64,000 bases of DNA from Streptomyces sp. NBC_01775 (GTDB taxonomy: Bacteria > Actinomycetota > Actinomycetes > Streptomycetales > Streptomycetaceae): contig NZ_CP109104.1 in NCBI RefSeq assembly GCF_035917675.1, forward strand, positions 2,170,001-2,234,000, given 5' to 3'. The position numbers and the translations under genes are program-made. The notes under the pieces are model-generated. The model saw only the letters and a program-made list of their open reading frames with translations. It ran no database searches and was not told where the DNA came from. Shown piece after piece: positions 17,733 through 25,754 of this stretch. Each line of letters begins with the position of its first letter. Positions within the stretch are counted from its first letter, which is position 1.

Positions 17733-18416
17733 TCAGACGCGCCTGGCGGGCAGCAGGCCGATGGCCGTCAGCCGCTTGTTCGAGTGCCGGGCGGCCCAGG
17801 CGACTACCAGGAGGGCCAGGGCGAGCAGCGGGAAGCCCATGGCGACCTTGGCGAAGCCCAGCGAACTGACCTGGTCGGTCTCGTAGAAGTACTGCTGGAC
17901 GACGAACCGGGCGCCGAAAACGGCGGCCAGCACCAGGGTGGCGACGTCGTAGTAGAGCCGCGAACGCTTGTCCGCGCGCCAGACGGTGCCCTTGCCGGTG
18001 GCCGCGTTCCAGACCACGCCGGCCAGCGGCCACCGCACCAGGACGGAGAGGAGGAAGAGGATGGCGCCGGCCAGGCTCGCCCAGATACCGATGAGGAAGT
18101 AGTCCTTGGCGGAGCCGGTGAACCAGACGACGCCGGCGGCGATCGCGACGCCGAACACGCCGCCGACCGCAGGCTGCACTGACTCCCTGCGCACCAGCCG
18201 CTCCACGCCGATGGCGACCGCGACGGCGAAGGCGGCGATGATCGACGCCTTGAGCCCGCGGAAGTTGTGAGCGATGACGAATGCCAACACGGGCAGCGCC
18301 GAGTAGATGACTCCCCTGACGCCTCCCGCCTGGTCGAGGGCCGAAGGCCGCTTCCGAGGCGCCGCCTGCTCCGCCTGCGTGTCGGACTCTGTCTCCAGGA
18401 AGCTCTTGGTCTTCAT
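17733..18416 (-). CDS. DUF3159 integral membrane protein
   Basis: 227 aa. After a charged N-terminus (MKTKSFLETESDTQAEQAAP) come six predicted hydrophobic segments (for example VIYSALPVLAFVIAHNF, AVGGVFGVAIAAGVVWF, AGAILFLLSVLVRWPLAGVV), with the DUF3159 signature RWPLAGVVWNAATGKGTVWR. It is predicted to lie in the cytoplasmic membrane; function unknown. It is divergent from the S9 hydrolase gene and shares a 330-bp promoter region with two kinds of operator repeat. Only a stub of its paralogue survives at 3640-3669. Confidence 0.85.
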   Translation of the reverse strand: MKTKSFLETESDTQAEQAAPRKRPSALDQAGGVRGVIYSALPVLAFVIAHNFRGLKASIIAAFAVAVAIGVERLVRRESVQPAVGGVFGVAIAAGVVWFTGSAKDYFLIGIWASLAGAILFLLSVLVRWPLAGVVWNAATGKGTVWRADKRSRLYYDVATLVLAAVFGARFVVQQYFYETDQVSSLGFAKVAMGFPLLALALLVVAWAARHSNKRLTAIGLLPARRV

Positions 18417-18462
18417 GGTGGTCGGTTCTCCCGAGTTCGTCTGGGGGCGAGGGGCAACCTCG

Positions 18463-18495
18463 TGTCACTTACTGCTATCTTGGCATTAAGTGACA
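18463..18495. promoter_or_regulatory. Operator-like inverted repeat, module copy 2
   Basis: TGTCACTTACTG and GGCATTAAGTGACA face each other over 33 bp, 47-79 bp upstream of the DUF3159 start. This is the best-preserved version of the sites at 1691-1724 and 3716-3748. Confidence 0.65.
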
Positions 18496-18656
18496 GTCAT
18501 GACCACCCCTCCTCGTGTGGCGTGAGCCACAAAGCGACCCCCGCTTGACCGGCCACCCCGGGCGAGACGCCCGCACCCCCTCCACCCGGGGACGCGGACC
18601 CCCGTCACGGCACCGACCGACGGCCGGAAGCCTCACGAGTGCGCGCTTGCAGCGTT

Positions 18657-18687
18657 TGTCATTAAGTGACACTGTCATTAAGTGACA
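18657..18687. promoter_or_regulatory. Tandem 15-bp operator pair upstream of S9 hydrolase copy 2
   Basis: TGTCATTAAGTGACA occurs twice, identical, at 18657-18671 and 18673-18687. It ends 58 bp before the S9 start codon. See the copy-1 pair at 3876-3906. Confidence 0.75.
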
Positions 18688-18745
18688 GGCGGCTGCTGAC
18701 CTCGCCTCCTCGCGACACCGGACGCTGACAACAGGAAGGATCGAC

Positions 18746-20635
18746 ATGGCACTGCGGGAGACCATCTCCGTCGAGGAGTTCTTCAGGCCGCCGACCCGCG
18801 CGCAGGCCACCCTCTCGCCGGACGGTAGGCAAATGGCGTACCTGGCGCTGTGGAAGAACCGCATGAACGTCTGGATCGAGAGCGTCGACGCGCCGGGGGA
18901 CGCGCGGTGCGTGACCACCGAGGACCGCGGAGTGGTGAGCTACCACTGGACCCGTGACCCGCGGTGGCTGCTCTACTCCCGGGACCAGGGCGGCGACGAG
19001 AACCTGCACCTCTACCGCGTCGACCTGGCGGCCCCGGACGCCGCTGCGGTGGACCTCACGCCCTATCCGGGAGTGCGGACCGTGGGCCTGGACCTGCCCG
19101 CCGGGCGGCCCGGCAAGGTGATCACCCAGCTGAACCTGCGCGACCGGGCCCAATTCGACCTGGTCGAACTGGACATCGCCACCGGCGACCTCACCACCCT
19201 CGCCCGGAGCCCCGGGGGCAATGTCGAAGGGTGGCTGTACAGCGAACGCGAGCTGTTCGCGGTGGCGACGACGGCCGAGGGCGATGTCGAGCTGTCCCGG
19301 TGGGACGGGTCAACGGGTGCGCTGGACCCCGTGGTGCGGTTCGAGGGCGGTGACACTCCGCTGGGGATCTATCCCATGGAGGTCACGCCGGACGGCGCCG
19401 GGGTGTGGCTGGGCTCGAACCATGGAAGCGACCGTCTCCGCCTGGCCCGGCTCGACCTGGCCACCGGCAAGGAGGAAGAGGTCGACTCCCACCCGCGATA
19501 CGACCTGGACACCCGTGCGCGGGTCTTCCCCGCCCTGCCCTCCCCTCTGATCCGCAGCCGGCGCACCGGCGAGCTGCTCGGAGTCCGTTATCTCGGGGAG
19601 CGGCAGGTGATCCACGCGCTGGACCCGCACTTCGCCGCGGTACTGGAGAATCTGGAGAAGCTGTCCGACGGTGATCTCGCCCAGCTGTCCTCCGACGAGA
19701 GCGGACAGCGGTGGGTGGCCGGCTTCACCCACGACCGTGACCCCGGGGTCACCTTCCTCTACGACCACGCCACGGGCGAAAGCCGCCTGCTCCACCGGGC
19801 GAAGCCGCACCTCGACCCCGAGTCGCTGGCACCGATGCGACCGGTGTCGATCACCTCCCGTGACGGTCTGACGCTGCCTTCGCACCTGACGCTGCCGGTC
19901 GGTATCGAGCCGTCCCGGCTGCCGCTGGTGCTGTTCGTCCACGGCGGTCCCTGGGACCGGGACCGCTGGGGGTACAACCCCGCCGCGCAGCTGTTCGCCA
20001 ACCGCGGCTGTGCGGTGCTACAGGTCAACTTCCGGGGCTCCACCGGCTATGGCAAGGCGTTCACCAGGGCCGGCATCGGGGAGTTCGCCGGCAAGATGCA
20101 CGACGACCTCATCGACGGGGTCCGGTGGGCGGTCGACCAGGGATACGCCGACCCGGGCCGCGTGGCGATCATGGGAGGCTCCTACGGCGGTTACGCGTCA
20201 CTGGTCGGTGTCACCTTCACCCCCGACGTCTTCGCCGCCGCCGTCGACGTCGTCGGCATCTCGGACCTGGCCAACTTCATGCGCAGCCAGCCCGACTTCG
20301 TCAAACCGATGCTCGCCTACAACTGGTTCACGTACGTCGGTGACCCGGCCGACCCGGAGCAGGAGGCCGACATGCTGGCCCGCTCCCCGATCAGCCGCGT
20401 CGACCGGATCCGCACACCGCTGATGGTGGTGCACGGCGCCAACGACGCCCGCGTCGTCCTCGCCGAGTCCGACCAACTCGTCGAAGCCCTCCGCGCACGT
20501 GGAGTCCCCGTCGAGTACATCGTCATGGAGGACGAAGGCCACGCCATCGAGAACCCGGAGAACGTGATCGCCCTCTACACAGCGGCGGAACGCTTCCTGG
20601 CCGAGCACCTGGGCTTCGAGGCCCACAAGGCATGA
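18746..20635 (+). CDS. S9 family (prolyl oligopeptidase/acylaminoacyl-peptidase type) serine hydrolase, copy 2
   Basis: 629 aa from the ATG at 18746 (AGGAAGGA upstream). Same architecture as the 4023 gene: beta-propeller to about residue 370, then VHGGPWDRDRWGYNP, NFRGSTGYGKAF, the Ser nucleophile in GGSYGGYA, the Asp region NDARV and the His in EDEGHAIENPEN. The two proteins are collinear with very few indels. No export signal. Followed 125 bp later by the GPP34 gene in the same direction, suggesting a transcription unit of peptidase and GPP34 protein. Confidence 0.92.
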   Translation: MALRETISVEEFFRPPTRAQATLSPDGRQMAYLALWKNRMNVWIESVDAPGDARCVTTEDRGVVSYHWTRDPRWLLYSRDQGGDENLHLYRVDLAAPDAAAVDLTPYPGVRTVGLDLPAGRPGKVITQLNLRDRAQFDLVELDIATGDLTTLARSPGGNVEGWLYSERELFAVATTAEGDVELSRWDGSTGALDPVVRFEGGDTPLGIYPMEVTPDGAGVWLGSNHGSDRLRLARLDLATGKEEEVDSHPRYDLDTRARVFPALPSPLIRSRRTGELLGVRYLGERQVIHALDPHFAAVLENLEKLSDGDLAQLSSDESGQRWVAGFTHDRDPGVTFLYDHATGESRLLHRAKPHLDPESLAPMRPVSITSRDGLTLPSHLTLPVGIEPSRLPLVLFVHGGPWDRDRWGYNPAAQLFANRGCAVLQVNFRGSTGYGKAFTRAGIGEFAGKMHDDLIDGVRWAVDQGYADPGRVAIMGGSYGGYASLVGVTFTPDVFAAAVDVVGISDLANFMRSQPDFVKPMLAYNWFTYVGDPADPEQEADMLARSPISRVDRIRTPLMVVHGANDARVVLAESDQLVEALRARGVPVEYIVMEDEGHAIENPENVIALYTAAERFLAEHLGFEAHKA

Positions 20636-20760
20636 GGACACCCGGCTTCGCGCCGTATGCCACCTGAAACCGGGCCGTCAATCGGTGGTGCTTCAGGGCG
20701 GACCGCGCCCGCCGCACGACCATCCCCCGCCGACCCCCATCCTCTTTCATGGAAGACAAC

Positions 20761-21414
20761 ATGACCCAGACGCTGCCGCAGCGGCTTTACCTGCTCTGCT
20801 ACACCGTGGACAAGGGCAAGTTCCAGCTCGACAACCTGCAAGGCCGCGGCCAACTGCTGCGTGCCGGTGCCCTGACCGAGCTGGCCCGCGACGGGCTGCT
20901 CGGCGCCACGGGAGGGAAGGTGGTCCGAAAGTCCGGGAAGGCGCCGGACGACTCCTTCACCGCCGCGGTGTGGGGCGACCTGCCCGACAGCAAGCCGAAG
21001 GGCTGGCTCCAGTTCGTGCACAACAAGGCCCACACCGCGGAGACACCGGTCCGCGACCAGCTCTCCGACGCGGGAGAGGTCGCCGTCTCCCGCGGCAAGG
21101 TGATGGGACTCATCCCGGCCGACCGTGTCACCGTCGCCCACCCGGAGGAGGTGCGCGCCCTCCAGGAACGGGTACGCGACACCGTGCTCAGAGGAGCCGA
21201 CCCGGCGTCGATCCCGTTGGAGGTGCTGGCCATGGCCGTGTTCGCGGCCGAGGTCGAGGTGACCTGCGTGTGGAGCCGCGGAGAGCTCCGCACCCACAAG
21301 CAGGCGCTCAAGGCACTCGCCGCGCGGTTCGACGAGACCGTCCCCGGCTTGCGCAAGGCGCTGCGCGACTCGTACCTGTCGAGCCGGGCGGTCGGTGGCG
21401 GCTGGAGCGCCTGA
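20761..21414 (+). CDS. GPP34 family protein, copy 2
   Basis: 217 aa from the ATG at 20761, chosen over 20749 because GGAAG lies 7 nt upstream and because MTQTLPQRLYLL aligns with the start of copy 1 (MHLTLPQQIYLC). It has the same GPP34 landmarks, including RGQLLRAGALTELARDG and GLRKALRDSYLSSRAVGGG. Sequence identity to copy 1 is moderate, much lower than between the two S9 proteins, so the GPP34 genes have diverged faster or have different histories. Confidence 0.85.
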   Translation: MTQTLPQRLYLLCYTVDKGKFQLDNLQGRGQLLRAGALTELARDGLLGATGGKVVRKSGKAPDDSFTAAVWGDLPDSKPKGWLQFVHNKAHTAETPVRDQLSDAGEVAVSRGKVMGLIPADRVTVAHPEEVRALQERVRDTVLRGADPASIPLEVLAMAVFAAEVEVTCVWSRGELRTHKQALKALAARFDETVPGLRKALRDSYLSSRAVGGGWSA

Positions 21415-21636
21415 GCGCGCGGCCGACACCGGCAAGCAGACACCCCGATCCGGTGGATCGGCAGGTCTTGCTCCGGCAAAGGACGTTCCTGAGAACCGGT
21501 TGACGGGGCCCCAACACGACACGGTCCGGATCACCGGGTCCACTCGCGCCGGACCCCGGACGTCGTGACCGATGAACGCTGTGTGCGGCCCGGTTCGCCA
21601 CCCGGCCGGGCGGTCCTCGTGGGAGCCGGGGTGTGG

Positions 21637-21690
21637 TGTGACGGCCCGGGGGCCACACCGAGTACACCGTCCGGGTGCGCTGACCGCTCC
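21637..21690 (+). pseudogene. 3' remnant of a second small secreted protein gene
   Basis: The DNA GTGTGGTGTGACGGC, GAGTACACCGTC and GGGTGCGCTGA matches the last ~17 codons of the secreted protein at 1331-1585 (VWCDGPGG...AEYTVWVR), with one base deleted after GACGGCCCGGGG. This shows that the whole neighbourhood, not only S9 and GPP34, was once duplicated. Confidence 0.6.
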
Positions 21691-21857
21691 CCGGGACACA
21701 GCACAGGTCGGCCGTCCCGGCGTGCCGCGCTGGGATGGCCGACTTCCCGTTGTTCCGGAACTCGTCTCGTGCCCCGTCGTCACACAAGCGGCTCACTTCC
21801 GGGCCGACCTCGACCAGCGGGGCTGGTGGGCGGCGGACTCCGTCCGCGTCCGACCCC

Positions 21858-22250
21858 TCATGGGGCGGCTGACGGAACCGAATCCGATTCCCATGCGTGG
21901 CCCAACCGCCGGTCGAGCGCGGCACCGACGTCGGGGCAGTTCCGGCGGACGGTGTCGAGGAAGGCGCCCAGCACCGGGGAGCGGTCCTGGCCGTTGAAGG
22001 ACAGGATCAGTTCGGGCAGTGCCGTGCGTGGGGTCACCTCGCAGAACCGGGTGTCCGGGCGCGGGGTCGACAGCATGCGGGAGGGCCCGAGGCCCACACC
22101 GACCCCGCAGGCGGCCAGGCCGATGATGGTGTGCACGTCCCTGGCGACGGACGCGCCGTCCACCACGTCGTCGCCCAGCAGGGTGCGCAGCCCGGCGGTG
22201 ACCGCGGGCTCGTCCTCCCCGGCGTGGGCTTCGGGGACACGCCCTAGACT
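21858..22250 (-). pseudogene. LysR-type regulator, C-terminal remnant
   Basis: The minus strand reads LRTLLGDDVVDGASVARDVH, TIIGLAACGVGVGLGPSRML and LPELILSFNGQDRSPVLGAF, the last third of a LysR substrate-binding domain (LVAAGxGVxLxP; GRxxSPxLxAFxxxxR). The HTH half is gone; the sequence ends where the TetR gene at 22284 begins divergently. No plausible start. Confidence 0.7.
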
Positions 22251-22283
22251 GGCCTGTGCCGATTCCCGCCCGCAAGGAGCCGT

Positions 22284-22952
22284 ATGACCGCCGCGCCGCC
22301 GCCGACGCACTCCTCCGGACGGCAGCGCGACGCGGCCCGGACGCGGGCGGAGATCCTGGACGTGGCGACACAGGAGTTCGCCCGGCTCGGGTACACCGGC
22401 GCCCGCGTCGACGTGATCGCCGCCCGTATCCACACCACGAAGCGGATGATCTACTACTACTTCGGCGGCAAGGAACAGCTCTTCACGGCGGTGCTGGAAC
22501 GGGCCTACGCGGTCATCAGGCAGCAGGAGAAGGAGCTCGACGCCGGGGACCTCGACCCGGTCGCCGCCATCCGGCGCCTGGCCGAGCTGACCTTCGACCA
22601 CCACGAGGAACACCCGGACTTCATCCGGCTGGTGAGCATCGAGAACATCCACGAGGCCGAGCACATCATTGCCTCAGCGACGCTGAGCGAACTCAGTTCG
22701 CCCGCCATCGAGGTCATCGGCCGCATCCTTGAAGAGGGCCGCGAGCAGGGCGTGTTCACGGCGGACGTGGACGCGGTGGACCTGCACGCGATGATCAGCT
22801 CGTTCTGCTTCTTCCGGGTCGCGAACCGGCACACCTTCGGCGCCCTCTTCGGCCGTGACCTGACCGCGGCCGACAGGCGGCAGCACTACCGCACGATGCT
22901 CGGCGACATGGTCCTCGCCTATCTGACCGGTGACACCGCGCGCGAACGCTGA
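22284..22952 (+). CDS. TetR-family regulator, likely of the shikimate/quinate cluster
   Basis: 222 aa. HTH at residues ~15-60 (ARTRAEILDVATQEFARLGY...ARIHTTKRMIYYYFGGKEQL), then an all-helical ligand domain with HHEEHPDFIRLVSIENIHEA. That motif occurs in TetR regulators of the PcaV/QuiR-like aromatic group, though I cannot confirm the subgroup. It is 268 bp upstream of the transporter gene, in the same direction, with a 24-bp palindrome in between that is its likely operator. Shikimate, quinate or dehydroshikimate would be reasonable inducers (inference). Confidence 0.88.
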   Translation: MTAAPPPTHSSGRQRDAARTRAEILDVATQEFARLGYTGARVDVIAARIHTTKRMIYYYFGGKEQLFTAVLERAYAVIRQQEKELDAGDLDPVAAIRRLAELTFDHHEEHPDFIRLVSIENIHEAEHIIASATLSELSSPAIEVIGRILEEGREQGVFTADVDAVDLHAMISSFCFFRVANRHTFGALFGRDLTAADRRQHYRTMLGDMVLAYLTGDTARER

Positions 22953-23045
22953 GCCGGGCACGGGATTGTTTCGGCGCCCCGCCCGGGACCGTTTCGGCGA
23001 GATGTCTTGACAGCCGGCAGGGAGCGATTCACGATCCATGCCAGC

Positions 23046-23069
23046 GTAATTAACTATCTAGTACGTTAC
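23046..23069. promoter_or_regulatory. TetR operator of the shikimate/quinate cluster
   Basis: 24-bp imperfect palindrome: arms GTAATTAACTA and TAGTACGTTAC around TC match at 9 of 11 positions. It is an AT-rich island in GC-rich DNA, located 152 bp before the transporter start and downstream of the TetR gene. Confidence 0.75.
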
Positions 23070-23220
23070 TTCGCCGCGCCCACCCCGCCCGGAGGCCTCC
23101 GACGGTTCCGGCCCACTCATGGAAATCCCTGGGCGGGCAGGCCGCCGCACCGTTCACCCGACCCGACCCACCCGACCGCTCCCGCCAGGAGCGCGGGTGG
23201 CCGTCCCCAGAGGAGCCCAC

Positions 23221-24624
23221 GTGTCCGCTCACTCGCACGACCCGTCGGCACCGCCCCCCGGCCCCTCCCCCGAACCGCCCCCGCCAGTCCGCGGCAGGCC
23301 TCGCAAGGCGGCCATCGCAGCGTGGATCGGAAGCGCTCTGGAGTACTACGACTTCTTCATCTACGGAAGCGCCGCCGCCCTCGTCTTCCCGAAGGTCTTC
23401 TTCGACCCCGACGACCCGGCGACCGCCACGCTCATCTCGATGGCGACCTTCGGCGTGGCCTACGCAGCCCGCCCCGTCGGGGCGCTGATCCTCGGACACA
23501 TCGGGGACCGGCTCGGACGGCGCAAGATCATGGTCTTCACGCTGATCCTCATGGGCCTGTCGACCTTCGCCATAGGCTGTCTTCCCACCTACGCGCAGAT
23601 CGGCACCGCCGCCCCCGTGCTGCTCGTCCTGATGCGCGTCCTTCAGGGGCTCTCGGCAGCCGGCGAGCAGGCGAGCGCCAACTCGATGACACTGGAACAC
23701 GCCCCGGAGCACCGCCGGGGCTACTACACCAGCTTCACCCTCAACGGGACCCAGGCCGGTCAGATCCTGGCGACCCTCGTCTTCATCCCGGTCGCGGCCC
23801 TGCCCGACGAACAGCTCTACACCTGGGGCTGGCGCATACCCTTCCTGCTGAGTATCGCCGTCTCCGTCGTCGGCTACCTCATCCGGCGCAACCTGGAGGA
23901 GACCCCGGTCTTCCAGGAGGTGTCCGCGAGCGACGAGGTCTCCCGGCTCCCCCTCGCCGACCTGCTGCGCCACCACTGGGGCGACGTCCTGCGCGTCATC
24001 GGCGGGGCACTCATCGCCACCGTCAGCACCATCTTCACCGTCTGGGCCCTCGCGTTCGCGACCAGTGACGCCGGCGGGCTGGAGCAGTCCACGATGCTGT
24101 GGGTCGGGGTGATCTCCAACGCCGTGGCGCTGATCGCCCTCCCCCTGTGGGCGAAGCTCTCGGACCGGATCGGGCGCAAGCCGGTCTTCCTCATCGGCTC
24201 CCTCGGCTCCGGGATACTGGTCTTCGCCTATCTGTGGGCGATCTCGAAGGGCAGCTACCCGCTGGTCTTCCTCACCGGCATCCTCTTCTTCGGCGTCGTC
24301 TACAGCGCGGCCAACGGCATCTGGCCCTCGCTCTACGGAGAGATGTTCCCGGCCCGCGTGCGGCTTTCGGGCGTGGCCATCGGGACGCAGATCGGCTTCG
24401 CCGTCGCCGGGTTCGCCGTCACCTTCGCCGAGCAGATCGCGGGGCCGGACGGCGACGGCTGGATCGGCGTCGCGATCTTCACGGCCGCCATCTGCGCCGT
24501 GTGCTCCCTCGCCGTCGCGAGCTCCCGTGAGACGCACCGGGTGCCGACCGGGCGGCTCGGCGAGAAGCCGGACAGGGCCGCACGGAGAAGCTCCGCGAGC
24601 GCGGCGGAGTCGGTATCGGCCTGA
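23221..24624 (+). CDS. MHS-family (ShiA-like) metabolite:H+ symporter
   Basis: 467 aa from the GTG at 23221 (AGAGGAG upstream); the ATG at 23119 would add a Pro/Arg-rich leader with no RBS. Twelve membrane segments. N-terminal WIGSALEYYDFFIYGSAAAL, GHIGDRLGRRKIMVFTL (the MFS loop 2-3 motif) and GLSAAGEQASANS are characteristic of the metabolite:H+ symporters that carry shikimate, alpha-ketoglutarate or proline/betaine. Position immediately before shikimate dehydrogenase and dehydroshikimate dehydratase genes supports shikimate or quinate uptake. Confidence 0.88.
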   Translation: MSAHSHDPSAPPPGPSPEPPPPVRGRPRKAAIAAWIGSALEYYDFFIYGSAAALVFPKVFFDPDDPATATLISMATFGVAYAARPVGALILGHIGDRLGRRKIMVFTLILMGLSTFAIGCLPTYAQIGTAAPVLLVLMRVLQGLSAAGEQASANSMTLEHAPEHRRGYYTSFTLNGTQAGQILATLVFIPVAALPDEQLYTWGWRIPFLLSIAVSVVGYLIRRNLEETPVFQEVSASDEVSRLPLADLLRHHWGDVLRVIGGALIATVSTIFTVWALAFATSDAGGLEQSTMLWVGVISNAVALIALPLWAKLSDRIGRKPVFLIGSLGSGILVFAYLWAISKGSYPLVFLTGILFFGVVYSAANGIWPSLYGEMFPARVRLSGVAIGTQIGFAVAGFAVTFAEQIAGPDGDGWIGVAIFTAAICAVCSLAVASSRETHRVPTGRLGEKPDRAARRSSASAAESVSA

Positions 24625-24739
24625 GCGCACAGCGCCCCCGCAGCCTTCCCCGCGACCGGGACGGCCACGGAGCGTGCCGGACACGGAGAGCACCCGGGCA
24701 CCCGTACCGTCGCCCACGCGTCACCAGGAAAGAGAAGCG

Positions 24740-25636
24740 ATGACCACGCCCCCGCCCGCCCCCTCCTACCTCACCGGCCTGATCGGAACCGGCATCGGCA
24801 CCTCGCTGAGCCCGGCGCTGCACGAGCGCGAGGGGGACCGGCACGGGCTGCGCCTCCTCTACCGCACCCTCGACCTCGCCGTGCTCGGGGTCGGCCCCGA
24901 AGCCCTCGGCGAACTGCTGCGCTCCGCGCGCACCCTCGGCTTCGACGGCCTCAACATCACGCACCCCTGCAAGCAGGCCGTGACCGCACACCTCGACGAA
25001 CTGGCCCCCGAGGCGGCCCGCCTCGGCGCCGTCAACACCGTGGTCTTCCGCGACGGGCTCGCCGTCGGCCACAACACCGACGTCACGGGCTTCGCCCAGT
25101 CCTTCGCGCGCGGTCTGCCAGGTGCGCCGACCGGCAGCGTGGTGCAGCTCGGCGCGGGCGGGGCCGGAGCCGCCGTCGCGCACGCGCTGCTCACCCTGGG
25201 CACCGACCGGCTCACGGTGGCCGACACCGACGAGGTGCGGGCCGCCGCCCTCGCCCGCGCGCTCGGCTCCCACTTCGGCAAGGGGCGCGCCGGCCACATC
25301 TCCCCGGCCGGGCTGGAGAGACAACTCGCGCACGCGGACGGCCTGGTGCACGCCACACCCACCGGCATGGCCGCGCACCCCGGCCTTCCCCTGCCCGTGG
25401 AGCTGCTGCGGCCCGAGCTGTGGGTGGCCGAGGTGGTCTACCGGCCGCTGGAGACCGCCTTGCTGCGCACGGCCGAAGGCCTGGGCTGCCGCACGCTCGA
25501 CGGCGGCGGCATGGCCGTCTTCCAGGCGGCCGACGCCTTCCGCCTCTTCACCGGCAGGGAACCCCACCCGGAGCGGATGCTCGCCGACTTCGCCGACCTC
25601 ACCGGCGGGATGAGGAGCCCACGCGGCACGGCGTGA
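24740..25636 (+). CDS. aroE: Shikimate/quinate dehydrogenase (catabolic AroE/QuiB type)
   Basis: 298 aa, ATG with AGGAAAGAGA upstream. The N-terminal substrate domain has LIGTGIGTSLSPALHER (Ser contacts of SxS), the catalytic Lys in GLNITHPCKQAV and the Asp in GHNTDVTGF. The Rossmann domain has QLGAGGAGAAVAHAL; the cofactor loop VADTDEVRA has an acidic residue that favours NAD over NADP. Ends with the GGGMAVFQAADAF block. It would oxidise shikimate to 3-dehydroshikimate for the next enzyme. It is likely catabolic rather than biosynthetic by context. Confidence 0.9.
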   Translation: MTTPPPAPSYLTGLIGTGIGTSLSPALHEREGDRHGLRLLYRTLDLAVLGVGPEALGELLRSARTLGFDGLNITHPCKQAVTAHLDELAPEAARLGAVNTVVFRDGLAVGHNTDVTGFAQSFARGLPGAPTGSVVQLGAGGAGAAVAHALLTLGTDRLTVADTDEVRAAALARALGSHFGKGRAGHISPAGLERQLAHADGLVHATPTGMAAHPGLPLPVELLRPELWVAEVVYRPLETALLRTAEGLGCRTLDGGGMAVFQAADAFRLFTGREPHPERMLADFADLTGGMRSPRGTA

Positions 25637-25754
25637 GCCCCGAGGTGAACGCGGATCGAGTCTCGACGTGAACGGCGACGTGAGCCACGACGTGAGCCAC
25701 GACGTGAGCGGCGCGCCCCCCGCGCGCCGAGAAGAGACCAGGAGGAGGACCCCC

